Assembly (NCBI GenBank): GCA_037953625.1
Contig: CM075653.1
Coordinates: forward strand, 6,820,001 to 6,884,000
Direction of reading: 5' to 3'
Length of the DNA: 64,000 bases
DNA from: Crotalaria pallida
Taxonomy: Eukaryota; Streptophyta; Magnoliopsida; Fabales; Fabaceae
A model generated the notes under the pieces. That model was not told the DNA's origin. It did not search any database and saw only the letters and a program-made list of their open reading frames with translations. Position numbers and translations under genes: made by a program. This document shows, piece after piece, positions 23,408 to 35,971 of this stretch. Within the stretch, counting starts at the first letter, position 1. Each line of letters starts with the position of its first letter.

Positions 23408-23650
23408 TGCTTCCTCTGTCCCAAAACGTTAATAAATTTTTGAAAATTCAACAAATATAAGGGAACATGCTTTTAATGCATTGTCCCCCAAATCAACCAA
23501 TTACCAAAACAAGTATTTAATGCATGTTTACTTAATTAACCAATCACAGAATATACAATGCAATTTTATTTTTTTATTCACTATTTAACTTCAATTTGGG
23601 ACAAAATTTTTTATGTTTTTTACTAATTTTACGGGGTGGAGGGAGCATTA
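23408..23650. mobile_element. Stowaway-like MITE (degenerate)
   Basis: About 240 bp bounded by tgcttcctctgtccc on the left and the inverse of TGCTCCCTCCACCCC on the right, similar to the CTCCCTCCGTCCC ends of plant Stowaway (Tc1/mariner) MITEs. It is AT-rich inside with no coding capacity. The L2 copy is at about 39115-39358. Confidence 0.6.
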
Positions 23651-24205
23651 TGAAGTGACTTATATATAAGAACTAAACAATCTTCTTAAATGTGACATAT
23701 AAACAAGGGAGAGTAATAAAGACTTGAACTAGAGTATCTACATTATAATCAAAAAGGCATATACCACTAGAATTAACCTTGGTTGGTAAGCATGAATGAC
23801 ACTCAATCAATTATAAAAGATTACAGGGTTTTTTTTTTGGGAATTTAAAGATCCGAGAATTCGTATGCTATATTTTGAGACAAGATCATTCCAATCATAT
23901 ATATAAATCAATTATTAGATCGGATACATCATCAATATATGTGTGTATATATATATATATATATACATATATTTGACTGAGATACATAGATATTTTATTT
24001 TCTATATATTAAAAAAGCAAAACTCACAATTATCCCATGTCATTTATTTGGGCCCATCATTCAAAATTGGTTGAACCTCAATAGATAAAGACTATACCCC
24101 ATCTAGGAACCTTCTAACATTCGAAACTTAAAAAGTGCTTCGTATCCACCACTCTTCTGCAATCATTAAATTTATTACTTTAAAAAACCAATTAAGATTA
24201 AGAGC
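23650..24205 (+). repeat. Diverged direct repeat, left copy (L1)
   Basis: Similar to 24825-25700 once the MITE at 24992-25485 is removed. Shared stretches include gagtaataaagactt, attaaccttggttggt and the block around ccaccact...aattaagattaagag. It contains a short (AT)n tract (about 23943-23965), expanded in L2 (39646-39686). No gene seen. Confidence 0.55.
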
Positions 24206-24513
24206 TAGGTTAAAAACTTGAAAAGACAACATTGCTCTTCTATCTCATATTACTCTGATCCATTCCCCCACCTATCCATACCCTCTCTGGTAATAGCCCT
24301 AATAAATATCACTACCTTGTCCAATGCTCCCCTTCATCCTATGGCCACCACATCCGCTACATACCACCGCCAAAGTGTATTTGTGTAATCAAGCAAGTTA
24401 AATAAAAGATTAGTTCTCTTGGTGCACAAAGGAGAGCAATATGGATCCATACATCTATATATTCTTTAGACATATATTGAAGAGAGAAAATGGAACCATA
24501 GTTAAATAATAGA
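24205..24513. other. Spacer, nothing recognised
   Basis: No convincing open frame, repeat boundary or RNA gene is visible in this stretch. Confidence 0.4.
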
Positions 24514-24787
24514 GTTAATTGTTACTTTGGTTTTCAAAAGATACATCGGTCATCAATTTAATCCCAAAAGATTTTGACATCAATTTAGTCCGATCCTCCA
24601 AAGATCAAGGTGGCATCACGAAGTGTAAATTTTGGCCCCTGAAAGATTCATATGGGCATCAAATAAGTCCCTAAAAGTATCAATGTGGTGCCATATTAAT
24701 TTTTGGCGGACTAAATTTATGTCAAAAAAATTTTGGTGACTAAATTGATGACCAATGTAACTTTCAGGAATCAAAGTGACTATTAAA
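24514..24787. mobile_element. Foldback MITE with ~75-bp TIRs
   Basis: The two ends are inverted copies over about 75 bp (ttactttggttttc / gaatcaaagtgac; shared internal gtcatcaatttaat, catcaatttagtcc). No coding sequence. It is present at the same place in L2 (about 40230-40503), so it is older than the L duplication. Superfamily unclear. Confidence 0.65.
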
Positions 24788-24824
24788 TTATGTGTATATT
24801 TGATATAAATTATTTAATACAGTC

Positions 24825-25700
24825 TAGAAATATGACTTATAAATAACGACAGGAGAGTAATAAAGACTTAAACTAGGGTATCTACCTAAGAAGAAACAAG
24901 GCATATATATTCTGCTTGAATTAACCTTGGTTGGTCATCAGCATCAATGGCATTCAATCAATTAATAAAAGATTAGACGAATTTTTTTTAAGGCAAAACT
25001 ACTAAATTGGTCTTGTAAGTTATTTTTTGGTAGCGATTTCGTCCCTTAACTTTTTTTCGTTTCAAATAAATCCGTAAGTTTGTAACTTGTTTCAAATAAA
25101 TCCTTCCATCCAATTTTGTCTTAACACCGTTAATGAGAGTCTCCTATGTGGCAATCATTGGTCTTACGTGGCTAAAATGCAACGTTACATCCCCAAAATG
25201 ATGTCATATGAGGCCAAAAGAGAAAACCAAAACAGTTAGGGATAACCCAATAAGCTTCTATTTTGGTCTCATACGATCGTTTTGGGGTGTAACGTTGCGT
25301 TTTAGCCACGTAAGACCAATGATTGTCACATAGGAGGCTCTCATTAACGGTGTTAAGACAAAATTGGATGGAAGGATTTATTTGAAACAAGTTACAAACT
25401 TACGGATTTATTTGAAACGAAAAAAAGTTGAGGGACGAAATCGCAACCAAAAAATAACTTACAGGACCAATCTAATAGTTTTGCCTTTTTTTAACTTAAA
25501 AATTAGAGGATTGATATGCTATGTTTGGATATGATGACCATTCCTATCGGATAAATATATATTGTGTGTGTGATATAAGATACATCGCTATATTTATTTC
25601 TATGAAAAAACAAAAATCATGATTAAAAGTGTTGCATATCTACCACTTTTCTACGATCGTTAGATTTATCATTTAAAAAAATAATAATTAAGATTAAGAG
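24825..25700 (+). repeat. Diverged direct repeat, right copy, interrupted by a MITE (L1)
   Basis: Right partner of 23650-24205. The 494-bp MITE at 24992-25485 lies inside it. The L2 counterpart (about 40543-40912) is uninterrupted. Confidence 0.5.
24992..25485. mobile_element. Mutator-type MITE, present only in L1
   Basis: A 494-bp foldback element whose arms pair over roughly 220 bp. Ends are GGCAAAACTACTAAATTGG and its near inverse. It is flanked by the 9-bp repeat TTTTTTTAA (24983-24991 and 25486-25494). L2 has the empty site, with a single copy of that motif at about 40697-40705. Long inverted arms and a 9-bp duplication fit the Mutator superfamily. No coding capacity; the minus-strand frame 25172-25390 is fortuitous. 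Confidence 0.8.
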
Positions 25701-28064
25701 GTTTAATGTAACACCCTAATTTAATAATTTGAAAATATTTTTACTTATAAAATTTTGGTGACAATTTAGAGTAAACTCTTTTGTGAAAGTCTTGTATATA
25801 AAATCATGTTCATTTCCAAAACTCTTTCTACTTTCTAAATGACAATTATAAATATCTCTATCATAGAATATCGATTACTTCAAGTTCCCAAACCGAGTTG
25901 TTACAAACTTCCTTCATCAAACTCATTTCACAAATAACATATTAATGGTTGTTGAGGAAATGTCAAATTGAAAATCATTGCTTTATTCATAAACTGTGTG
26001 ATGTTACTCAACGTGCATCACTATTATTATTCTATTACAAAAAGGTTGATAAAAAAAATTACAAAGGGGGTACATAAGTGGAAACAAAACATTACTATCT
26101 GAAAAGGGTAACATTGCATGTGACGGGACATTTTCTCTAAACCAATACCATCCTAGTACATTTGCCACATTTGTTAAGTAATGTGTAGGATCGCAATCCT
26201 TGCACGCAAGAGCCTTTACCGAGTCCACCTCCATACCCATGGTTTTTCAACTAGGTCCTCTTCCGGTTCCTCGTCTGGACCCTCCTTCAGATCTTCCTCC
26301 AAGTCCATGTCCAAAACCTACTCCAGGTCTTCCTCAATGTCGTCGTCCATCGGGAGAGGCGGGTCTCTGGGAACTTCACTCGGGTCTCCATGTCCAAGGT
26401 TTAGTAGCACAACTTGACTATGATGTGGGTTGATTAAATCTCCGGTAACAAGACATTCAGGGTCGGTGAACTGTAAATGATGTGATGGTCCTTTCTAGAT
26501 CCAATCGTCATCGGTTCGCTCCTATGCTCCACTATGTATATAGTTGCCACTTGGAATATCACTTGATCTGCCATCTAATGCATTTACAAGAAAACACACG
26601 ATGCAGGGGGGAAAAGAAAGAGTAAGCGATTCAGATGGGTTAACGTCGACGGTATGGATTTACGCTAGACAGAACATTAAGACGAGCAAACAATGTACAT
26701 CACCACATACATATATACACAAACTCACATTAACGAAATACTTAATTAGGATAATTCTTAGAATTAATAATCTTTTAATCAAGGCTTCACATTATCGCAT
26801 TCGTCAATGATATGAGGAGAAATATCATTGAGGTAATAAGTTTAGTTAGCACACACAGCTACATCTCCTCCAAAGTCCAACCAAACCTATGTCAAAAAGC
26901 GAACGGGACGTACAAGAACCTTACCACACTGGCATCAATGTCATAAAATAACAATGCTTGCAACCACTCACACGTGGCCAGCTAAAATATCAAATGGATA
27001 CAAAAATAAAAGTACGTGCCTCAAGCATGATGCCTATCTAGCCTCGTTTAGGTTCTCTCTCACCATTCACAAGTTGCTCAAGGGGGAGACAGTCCTTCTC
27101 TAGTCATGCAGTGCAGTCCACACTAAGACCTGCCAATCGTAACCTGGTCATTGTAGTCTCGTCCCACCTAAAAAAGTACTCTAGGCTTCTTGACGTTTAC
27201 CGTCCTTGTCCTCCCCTTTCACAGTGCGCACATGAGCAGTTGCGGGTACGTACCCAAGGTATCTTTCCTCTCCACTACTCAACACTCTTCTCGCAGGGCT
27301 ATTAATTGAAAGTATTTTCAAATTAATTAAGAAAGGTTGGGTCGAACCATTCTAAGCCTCGCTCCGAAGTAATAATCATAGTTTCTATTCGGAGTGCTTC
27401 AAAGTGGACTCGACCATTAAAAGTTTTCATCACCAAATTACAATTTTCCAAAGGGACAACAACACTTACCTCTATGCTCACAACCAGCAACACTCACCAG
27501 TGTGTGGCCAGCTACCCTAATGCATTCTCTTTATAGACCCTTGGTCAACTAACAGTAGATTAAAAGAAAAAACTATTAGGTACCACCGAGTTATCCAGAG
27601 AGTGAGGCCTATGGCTCATCCAAGCATCATCACACTTTTAACTAAGTACCATTTTTGTCCCTGCCAGTAATCATAAGAAACCTCTTATTATATGTCATAT
27701 TTGTGGTAAAAAGGCCCATGGTGCACAATTTCAAAAGAAAATCATTTTATAAAACAGTCCTGAAGTTTCCCTAATTTTACTCAAATCTATACCTTAAATT
27801 CACTGGAAAGAATCTGAAAGTGAGGTGACAATACTCTCTTGGTTCAGATTTAAGGGTAAGGGGTTTATACCTTAATTCAATGAAATAATTTCAAGAGGAA
27901 ATTATGCTTTATGGAAAACAAAATGTGATTTGGACTTTTGAATGATGGAAACTGTGATTTTTGAGGCATAAAACAATGTTTAACTTGTTTATGGATTGGG
28001 TAGTAAATTCAAGAAAAAAGGTTTTACTGAATTGCAATGGTAAACGGTTCAGGTCTGTAATTCT

Positions 28065-28093
28065 AACCGGTTAGCCTGAAACTGTAACCGGTT
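28065..28093. promoter_or_regulatory. AACCGGTT pair 4, 21-bp spacing (inverted element)
   Basis: Palindromes at 28065-28072 and 28086-28093, 21 bp apart, in the truncated inverted element. The spacer is the near inverse of that of pair 1. Confidence 0.55.
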
Positions 28094-28347
28094 AGTACCT
28101 GAATCTGAAAAATAAAAAGTTAAGTTTTTTTGAATACCATTGATTTTGTTTTACCCAATCTAAGTTTAAAAGGCATGTTTTGAGAAAATTCAAAGGAGAA
28201 TTTTATGCCAAAGAGTATGCCTCAAATAAATCATTCAAAAGGGAAATTGGAATAATTCTAAATCACATTAATTAATGTAAAGATAAAACCAACCCTGATA
28301 TTTGTGCATCCATATAGACTGGAAGTCTGGTTGGTAGGAACGTTTAT

Positions 28348-28464
28348 CATATTCTGGGAATATGAGGAGGGTACTCCGGGAGTACCAAATTATAACGTAC
28401 TTGATGACACATTATAGATATGTGGCCAGTGTCCGGGACCTGGTTTTTATGCGTTCTGGGAACG
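28348..28464. repeat. Inverted copy of the palindrome cluster (L1)
   Basis: CATATTC/GAATATG at 28348-28364, a perfect GGTACTCC/GGAGTACC at 28370-28386, a GTCC/GGAC one near 28430 and CGTTC/GAACG at 28452-28464. The one corresponding to 20839-20855 has decayed but its outer CACAT/ATGTG still pair. Confidence 0.7.
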
Positions 28465-28488
28465 TATGCGTTCTGGGAACATGGTGCT

Positions 28489-29843
28489 CGACATTAACTA
28501 CATAGTTTAAGATTACTTTGTTTATCATATTCCACTGTCCTACTTAAAGCAACCAATATTTTCTCTACTAAAGTCATAATATTTTAGCCAAAGTAAAAAA
28601 CATAGATTAGTATTGAATTTTGACCAACAAAACTAATTTAAGGCATAGACAATCTTTTTAAAAAATACCAATTGTGGAAGAAGGGTGTGAGCTTCGACTT
28701 CAATTAGCTTTTGGGTAATTTTGATCTCAAAGATTTAAGGTACCCGAGCCTTCATGACATGTGGTATTGCATTGTCTGAAAAGTGAAAACCAATAGCAAA
28801 AGAATTTATTATACCATGCGCGAGGAAATCAAATTAATGAGGAACAACGATATTTGAGACATTGTCTCATCTCATTCATACCTGAAGAAATTTCATTTAA
28901 GCTTATAAAAATTATTATCTATGAAATTTAATTCACTAATTTGAAGCAAGCTCGTAGTATAGTCAAGAACATTCACGATACACTAGGCTTCCTCAATCTT
29001 TCCTCTAGAAAAGGGATGCTAGCTTTGTGTATTACTCTAAATCCATTAAGGTTATTTGACACTTGTTGCTTCTTGAGTAGAGAAAAGACTTCATCCGCAC
29101 AAAGTATGAAGAGATAAGGTGACAAGGAATCACCTTGGTGGAGTCATCTTTGAGAAGAGAACTTATATAAGAAAAAAGGCATTTCATCAAGACTTGGACT
29201 GCCTAGAGCATAATGAGGCAAAAAAACCAACAATCTTATTCTCCATCATAGATACAAAAGCTGAAAAGCAAGTTCAAGACGGGAAAAATCTTTATCAACC
29301 TCTATGCAGTCCTGCACCATGGCTCCAAAGTGGGTTTGGTTTGCCTCATTCTTCTTCCATGCATTAAACAAATCCACAGTGCCCAAAATCCTCCACCCAA
29401 ATCCTCACATAACCATGCCAAAACTGTGAGCCTCAGTGCCCTTATACACTGAAACATCTATAAAAGCCTTAAAATCACTGCTCTTATATGAAACATTTGT
29501 GTATTTATGTGAAACTAACATGCAAAAACTCCAATACTCAATGCAAATACTTTCTATTTTTACTATTCATAACGGTGCATCACATTGCCTATCATAAAGA
29601 CCTTTATGCGAGATGCTAGCTCATGTCAAAGCTAGCATTATCTTTCCCCCATAGGTATCTATACTTCAGATTGTCTTTGCAATAACTTTAAATTGATTGA
29701 TTAAAATATTTTCAAAATAATAATTAATATTGTTTACTTCAACTCATATATCATAATATCAGTAGAGAAAGGATTGCTTGCCTCATGTAGGACAGTGGAA
29801 TATGATAGACAAAGTAATCTTAAACTATGTAGTTAATGTCCTC
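28489..29843 (+). repeat. TIR unit at start of array 2 (A/B mosaic)
   Basis: Unit with mixed markers (aaatcaaattaatg as in B, ctgcacaaag and the seven-A run as in A). It starts directly at cgacattaac after L1. RT fragment on the minus strand is at about 28975-29370. Confidence 0.85.
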
Positions 29844-31192
29844 AACATTAACTACATAGTTTAAGATTACTTTGTTTATCATATTCCACTGTCCTACTTA
29901 AAGCAATCAATATTTTCTCTACTAATGTCATAATATTTTAGCCAAAGTAAACAACATAGATTATTTTTGAATTTTGACCAATAAAACTAATTTAAAGCAT
30001 AGACAATCTATAGCAAAAATACCAATCGTGGAAGAAGGGTGTGAGCTTCGACTTCAATTAGCTTTTGGGTAATTTTGATCTTGAAGATTTAGGTACCCGA
30101 GCCTTCATGGCATGTGGTATTGCACTGTCTGAAAAGTGAAAACCAATAGCAAAAGAATTTATTATACCATGGGTGAGGAAATCAATCTAATGAGGAACAA
30201 CGATATTTGAGACATTGTTACATCTCATTCATACCGGAAGAAATTTCATTTAAGCTTATGAAAATTATGATTTATGAAATTTAATTCACTAATTTGAAGC
30301 AAGCTCGTAGTATAGTCAAGAACATTCACGATACACTAGGCTTCCTCAATCTTTCCTCTAGAAAAAGGATGCTAGCTTTGTGTATTACTCTAAATCCATT
30401 AAGGTTATTTGACACTTGTTGCTTCTTGAGTAGAGAAAAGACTTCATCTGCAAAAAGTATGAAGAGATAAGGTGACAAGGAATCACCTTGGTGGAGTCAT
30501 CTTTAAGAAGAGAACTGATATAAGAAAAAAGGCATTTCATCAAGACTTGGACTGCCTAGAGCATAATGAGGCAAAAAACCAACAATCTTATTCTCCATCC
30601 TAGATACAAAAGCTGAAAAGCAAGTTCAAGACGGGAAAAATCTTTATCAACCTTTATGCAGTCCTGCACTATGGCTCCAAAGTGGGTTTGGTTTGCCTCA
30701 TTCTTCTTTCATGCATTAAACAAATCCACAGTGCCAAAAATCCTCCATCCAAATCCTCACAAAACCATGACAAAACCATGAGCCTCAGTGCCCTTATACA
30801 CTGAAACATCTATAAAAGCCTTAAAATCACTGCTCTTATATGAAACATTTGTGTATTTATGTGAAACTAACATCAAAAAACTCCAATACTCAATGCAAAT
30901 ACTTTCTATTTTTACTATTCATAACAATGCATCACATTGCCTATCATAAAGACCTTTATGCCAGAAGCTAGCTCAAGTCAAGGCTAGCATTATCTTTCCC
31001 CCATAGGTATCTATACTTCAGATTGTCTTTGCAATAACTTTAATTTGATTGATTAAATTATTTTCAAAATAATAATTAATATTGTTTACTTCAACTCATA
31101 TATCATAATATCAGTAGAGAGGATTGTTTGCCTCATGTAGGACAGTGGAATATGATAAACAAAGTAATCTTAAACTATGTAGTTAATGTCTC
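29844..31192 (+). repeat. TIR unit, array 2, second (A/B mosaic)
   Basis: The left half has the A marker aaatcaatctaatg; the right half has B markers (ctgcaaaaag, gagaactgat, six-A run). This suggests exchange between A and B units. RT fragment on the minus strand is at about 30325-30715. Confidence 0.85.
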
Positions 31193-31770
31193 GACATTAA
31201 CTACATAGTTTAAGATTACTTTGTTTATCATATTCCACTGTCCTACTTAAAGCAACCAATATTTTCTCTACTAATGTCATAATATTTTAGCCAAAGTAAA
31301 AAACATAGATTATTTTTGAATTTTGACCAATAAAACTAATTTAAAGCATAGACAATCTATTCCAAAAATACCAATCATGGAAGAAGGGAGCTTCGACTTC
31401 AGTTAGCTTTTGGGTCTCAAACATTGAGGTACACCAGCCTTCATGACATGCTGTGTTGCACTATCTGAAAAGTGAAAACAATTATAGAAAGTGAATTTTT
31501 TATTAGAATTATTTACATAACTAGTAAATATTTAATTAATTATTTTTTTATTAGATTGATAATGGTTGAATATGAAAAATTATAGTTAACCTCAAAATTT
31601 AAACTATTTGATTGAAAAGATTATATTAGAATAAATATGGAATTATTAAGATTCATTTATTGATATGAACTAACATTAATCATAGAATTTTCTCTTTTTA
31701 ACCAAATAAGAATTGAATTTGTTAATTTTTAACCAAATAAGTAATCTTAAACTATGTAGTTAATGTCCTC
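31193..31770 (+). repeat. TIR unit C7 (short type)
   Basis: C unit with a small deletion (gaagaagggagcttcg). Left junction reads gtc-tc-gac. Confidence 0.9.
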
Positions 31771-33105
31771 GACATTAACTACATAGTTTAAGATTACTTT
31801 GTTTATCATATTCCACTGTCCTACTTAAAGCAACCAATATTTTCTATACTAATGTCATAATATTTTAGCCAAAGTAAACAACATAGATTATTTTTGAGTT
31901 TTGACCAATAAAACTAATTTAAAGCATAGACAATCTATTGCAAAAATACCAATCGTGGAAGAAGGGTGTGAGCTTCGACTTCAATTAGCTTTTGGGTAAT
32001 TTTGATCTTGAATATTTAGGTACCCGAGCCTTCATGGCATGTGGTATTGCACTGTCTGAAAAGTGAAAACCAATAGCAAAAGAATTTATTATACCATCGG
32101 TGAGGAACAACGATATTTGAGACATTGTCTCATCTCATTCATACCGGAAGAAATTTCATTTAAGCTTATGAAAATTATGATTTATGAAATTTAATTCACT
32201 AATTTGAAGCAAGCTCGTAGTATAGTCAAGAACATTCACGATATACTAGGCTTCCTCAATCTTTCCTCTAGAAAAAGGATGCTAGCTTTGTGTATTACTC
32301 TAAATCCATTAAGGTTATTTGACACTTGTTGCTTCTTGAGTAGAGAAAAGACTTCATCTGCAAAAAGTATGAAGAGATAAGGTGACAAGGAATCACCTTG
32401 GTGGAGTCATCTTTGAGAAGAGAATTGATATAAGAAAAAAGGCATTTCATCAAGACTTGGACTACATAGAGCATAATGAGGCTAAAAAACCAACAATCTT
32501 ATTCTCCATCCTAGATACAAAAGCTGAAAAGCAAGTTCAAGACGGGAAAAATCTTTATCAACCTCTATGCAGTCCTGCACCATGGCTCCAAAGTGGGTTT
32601 GGTTTGCCTCATTCTTCTTCCATGCATTAAACTAATACACAGTGCCAAAAATCCTCCATCCAAATCCTCACACAACCATGCCAAAACCATGAGCCTCAAT
32701 GCCCTTATACACTGAAACATCTATAAAAGCCTTAAAATCACTGCTCTTATATGAAACATTTGTGTATTTATGTTAAACTAACATCCAAAAACTCCAATAC
32801 TCAATGCAAATACTTTCTATTTTGACTATTCATAATAGTGCATCACATTGCCTATCATAAAGACCTTTATGCCAGAAGCTAGCTCAAGTCAAGGCTAGCA
32901 TTATCTTTCCCCCATAGGTATCTATACTTCAGATTGTCTTTGCAATAACTTTAATTTGATTGATTAAATTATTTTCAAAATAATAATTAATATTGTTTAC
33001 TTCAACTCATATATCATAATATCAGTAGAGAAAGGATTGCTTGCCTCATGTAGGACAATGGAATATGATAAACAAAGTAATCTTAAACTATGTAGTTAAT
33101 GTCGA
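31771..33105 (+). repeat. TIR unit A7
   Basis: A-type unit with a ~14-bp internal deletion near 32098 (accatcggtgaggaacaac). RT fragment on the minus strand is at about 32245-32630. It is followed directly by a C unit, with no B. Confidence 0.88.
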
Positions 33106-33643
33106 GACAATAACTACATAGTTTAAGATTACTTTGTTTATCATATTCCACTGTCCTACTTAAAGCAACAATTATTTTCTCTACTAATGTCATAATATTT
33201 TAGCCAAAGTAAAAAACATAGATTATTTTTGAATTTTGACCAATAAAACTAATTTAAAGCATAGACAATCTATTCCAAAAATACCAATCATGGAAGAAGG
33301 ATGTGAGCTTCGACTTTAGTTAGCTTTTGGGTCTCAAACATTGAGGTACACCAGCCTTCATGACATGCTGTGTTGCACTATCTGAAAAGTGAAAAAAATT
33401 ATAGAAAGTGAATTTTTTATTAGAATTATTTACATAACTAGTAAATATTTAATTAATTATTTTTTTATTAGATTGATAATGGTTGAATATGAAAAATTAT
33501 AGTTAACCTCAAAATTTAAACTATTTGATTGAAAAGATTATATTAGAATAAATATGGAATTATTAAGATTCATTTATTGACATGAACTAACATTAATCAT
33601 AGAATTTTCTCTTTTTAACCAAATAAGAATTGAATTTGTTAAT
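33106..33643 (+). repeat. TIR unit C8, left part, fused to L2
   Basis: Same truncation base (gaatttgttaat) as C6 and C13. Confidence 0.88.
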
Positions 33644-34929
33644 ATGGATTTAGAAGATATGCTTTTTAAAAGGAGTTCAATTGTTTAAAAAAAAAAAAAG
33701 AATTAAGCATGACATGTCTATTCTCATGTTCAATTCAGATTGAATGAGTGTTTAGAAAATTCTCATCCTTTTTATATTTAGAAAGACAAAATTGTAGAGA
33801 AAAATACTGAGATGTTGATATTAAAACTATGAACTTGCATCTTTTTTATCGAAACAAACTTTTAGATAGGTTTCCACACGAAAAGGTGAGAGATCGTTTT
33901 TTGGGTTGTTAGTCACCTATATATAAATATTTTTAATTATATATGAACATGAGTTTTGAGTTCAAATCCTATATCAACTTGATATTGATTCAAGTGATAC
34001 TATACATAGTTCTTTTCTCTTTTACAAAAATCCATGTTCACATAAATTTTTTTTAAAAAAATATTTTATTTATTTATTTTTTATTTTATTTTATTTTATT
34101 TGCGAAGAGTAAGTCCAAAAAATCAATTCACTAAATGGAGGAGAACTTACCAAAACGCAAACAATTTTAACATTTAATTGAGCAACTAAAAAATATAGAA
34201 TTTAATTATTAAATTTAAGATTGAAATTAATTTTTTAATCTAAATTCAAAATACACTCTAAAAATCCAAATTTACAGATTTAATAATTTAAATAGAATTT
34301 AAAGATTAAACTTATTTTTAAAAGTAAAATACAAATATACCATCTAATTAAAGGAGAAAAAATAAAAAGGCCCATAATGAAAATAATTAAATTTTCCAGA
34401 AGAAGCACGCAACTACATTTTTATTTAAATTTTATAATTTTATTTTAAATATTTAATTATTTATTATTTTCTGCAGAAAAAAAAGTTCCCAAAAAAGGTG
34501 GTTCCAAAAAAAGCATAAGATTACCGAAAAACAAACATAAAATAATAAGAAAAAACATAGAGGAAAAGAAATATAAAAAGAGTAAAAAAAAGGAAAAAGA
34601 AGAAGTCAAATAAAATAAAATAAAAACCCTAATCTGCACAGATCTAAGGCGTTGATGGTGGTGAGTGCTTCAACATCACGCATAACCAATGATTGTGTAG
34701 ATCTGGTGGAGCGAGAGAGGCACTTGCTCGTCAAGGACAGAGAGGATCATCGTTGAAGGCAGCACGCGGTTTGAGATGCGGAGGTATAAATGATTGAGGA
34801 TGAAAGGGTTGTTAAATGAGTTTCTGGAAAATGAGAACAAAAAAAAGGAAAAAAACTAAAAGGAAAAGGAAAGACGGAGAATGGCATGACAAAGAGAGTG
34901 TAATGTTTTGAGAACTGTGTAGAGTAATA

Positions 34930-35023
34930 AAAATTTGATTAACGGAAGGCGTGGGATGGTTTATTTATAGTAAAAAATATAGGGTTTGAGGGAATGGGTT
35001 TTCCACAAAAAGCCCATGGCCCA
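34930..35023 (-). promoter_or_regulatory. Promoter-like block, L2 copy
   Basis: TATA box at 34962-34969, telo-box at 34980-34987 and Site II motifs at 35011-35016 and 35018-35023, all intact. Confidence 0.55.
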
Positions 35024-35929
35024 AAAGGAAAATTTTAATTAGTTTTTATTTTTCATTTTGGGGTATGTTCCGGTGTGGCCAAAGTTAATGCACCCAAAAC
35101 ATTTCATTTTTTTTATGTCTTCACTATTTTATGATTTTTTTTATTCGCAATTTAATCAAGATAAACTATGTCATTTCGGAAAACTCTTCACGTAGATTAT
35201 GAATCTACAAATCTTTTCACTTAAATTTTTTTTATATATAAAAAGATTTTTTTGAAAAATGATTTTCTTATTAAAAAAATCAAAATTTCATTTTTTATAT
35301 ATTTTTTAAATATTTTTTTACTTTGACTCTCAATAACATTTTTTGTTGGCATCTGACATTGACAAATCATATTATTCGGGAAAGCTCTCACTGTCTAGAT
35401 ATTAAATCAACGAAATTTTTAACCTTAAAAACTAATTTTCAAGTCCAAAGTGATTTTTATTAAACGTGTCAAAAGTCTTGCTTTTACCTTTTCGATATTA
35501 GGTGGCAAGGTTACTAAGTTTAGTCTTTGCTTGTATTAAATTTTCGTGATGGGATTGAAGTTATTTGTGACACCCTCGTTTTATATCTTGAAAATAATAA
35601 ATATTTTCAAATATAGAATACTTTCTATCAAAATTAGGACTAGAAAATTTTTCCTCTTTAATTGGTACTTGCCCGATTATAAACACTTTTAATCTAGACG
35701 TATAGTTTGAATTCGGCTTCATAATACCTTAATTACGAAAAGGCTCCCGAGACAATATCTTTCTAATATAATAAAACATTTTCGTAACATTTATTGAAAT
35801 ATATTATTGTCTCTTGAGTTTGATGAGTGCATAGAATATGAACTTACTGCCGAATCCTTTTAAATCAAAATCAGAGTATGCGGAAGTAAAAGTAATACTT
35901 GTGGGGCACTGCTGAGGTAAATAAAAACG

Positions 35930-35971
<42 letters not shown>

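Larger units (their letters stand above)
17398..28488 (+). repeat. Macro-repeat segment L, copy 1
   Basis: Long segment present three times in the window (L2 33644, L3 61104). By eye the copies agree at nearly all bases outside a few indels. L1 is the only copy with the 494-bp MITE at 24992-25485. It contains an AT-rich leader with a promoter-like block, an LTR-like element, MITEs and a truncated inverted LTR-like element. It ends abruptly at catggtgct against a TIR tip. Confidence 0.88.
25707..28488 (+). mobile_element. Truncated, inverted relative of the LTR-like element (L1)
   Basis: It starts TGTAACACCCTAATTT, the inverse of the right end of the 19322-22941 element. Its right part (about 27760-28488) is an inverted, diverged copy of about 20690-21500, including an AACCGGTT pair and TTCTGGGAA palindromes. 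It has no second terminus, since it is cut off at 28488 by the array. On the minus strand a short acidic reading (DDDIEEDLE, later DLEEDLKEGPDEEPEEDL) around 26250-26360 with stops echoes the acidic tail of the other element. Confidence 0.6.

Noticed and set aside
26181..26433. Ser/Arg-rich plus-strand ORFs in the truncated LTR-like element
   Set aside because: Two overlapping plus frames lie opposite an acidic minus-strand reading. The Ser/Arg bias is the mirror of Glu/Asp codons.
27111..27305. 64-codon plus-strand ORF (also 42321-42515)
   Set aside because: Identical in L1 and L2 only because the segment is recently duplicated. No recognisable domain, and it lies antisense in a decayed LTR-like element.
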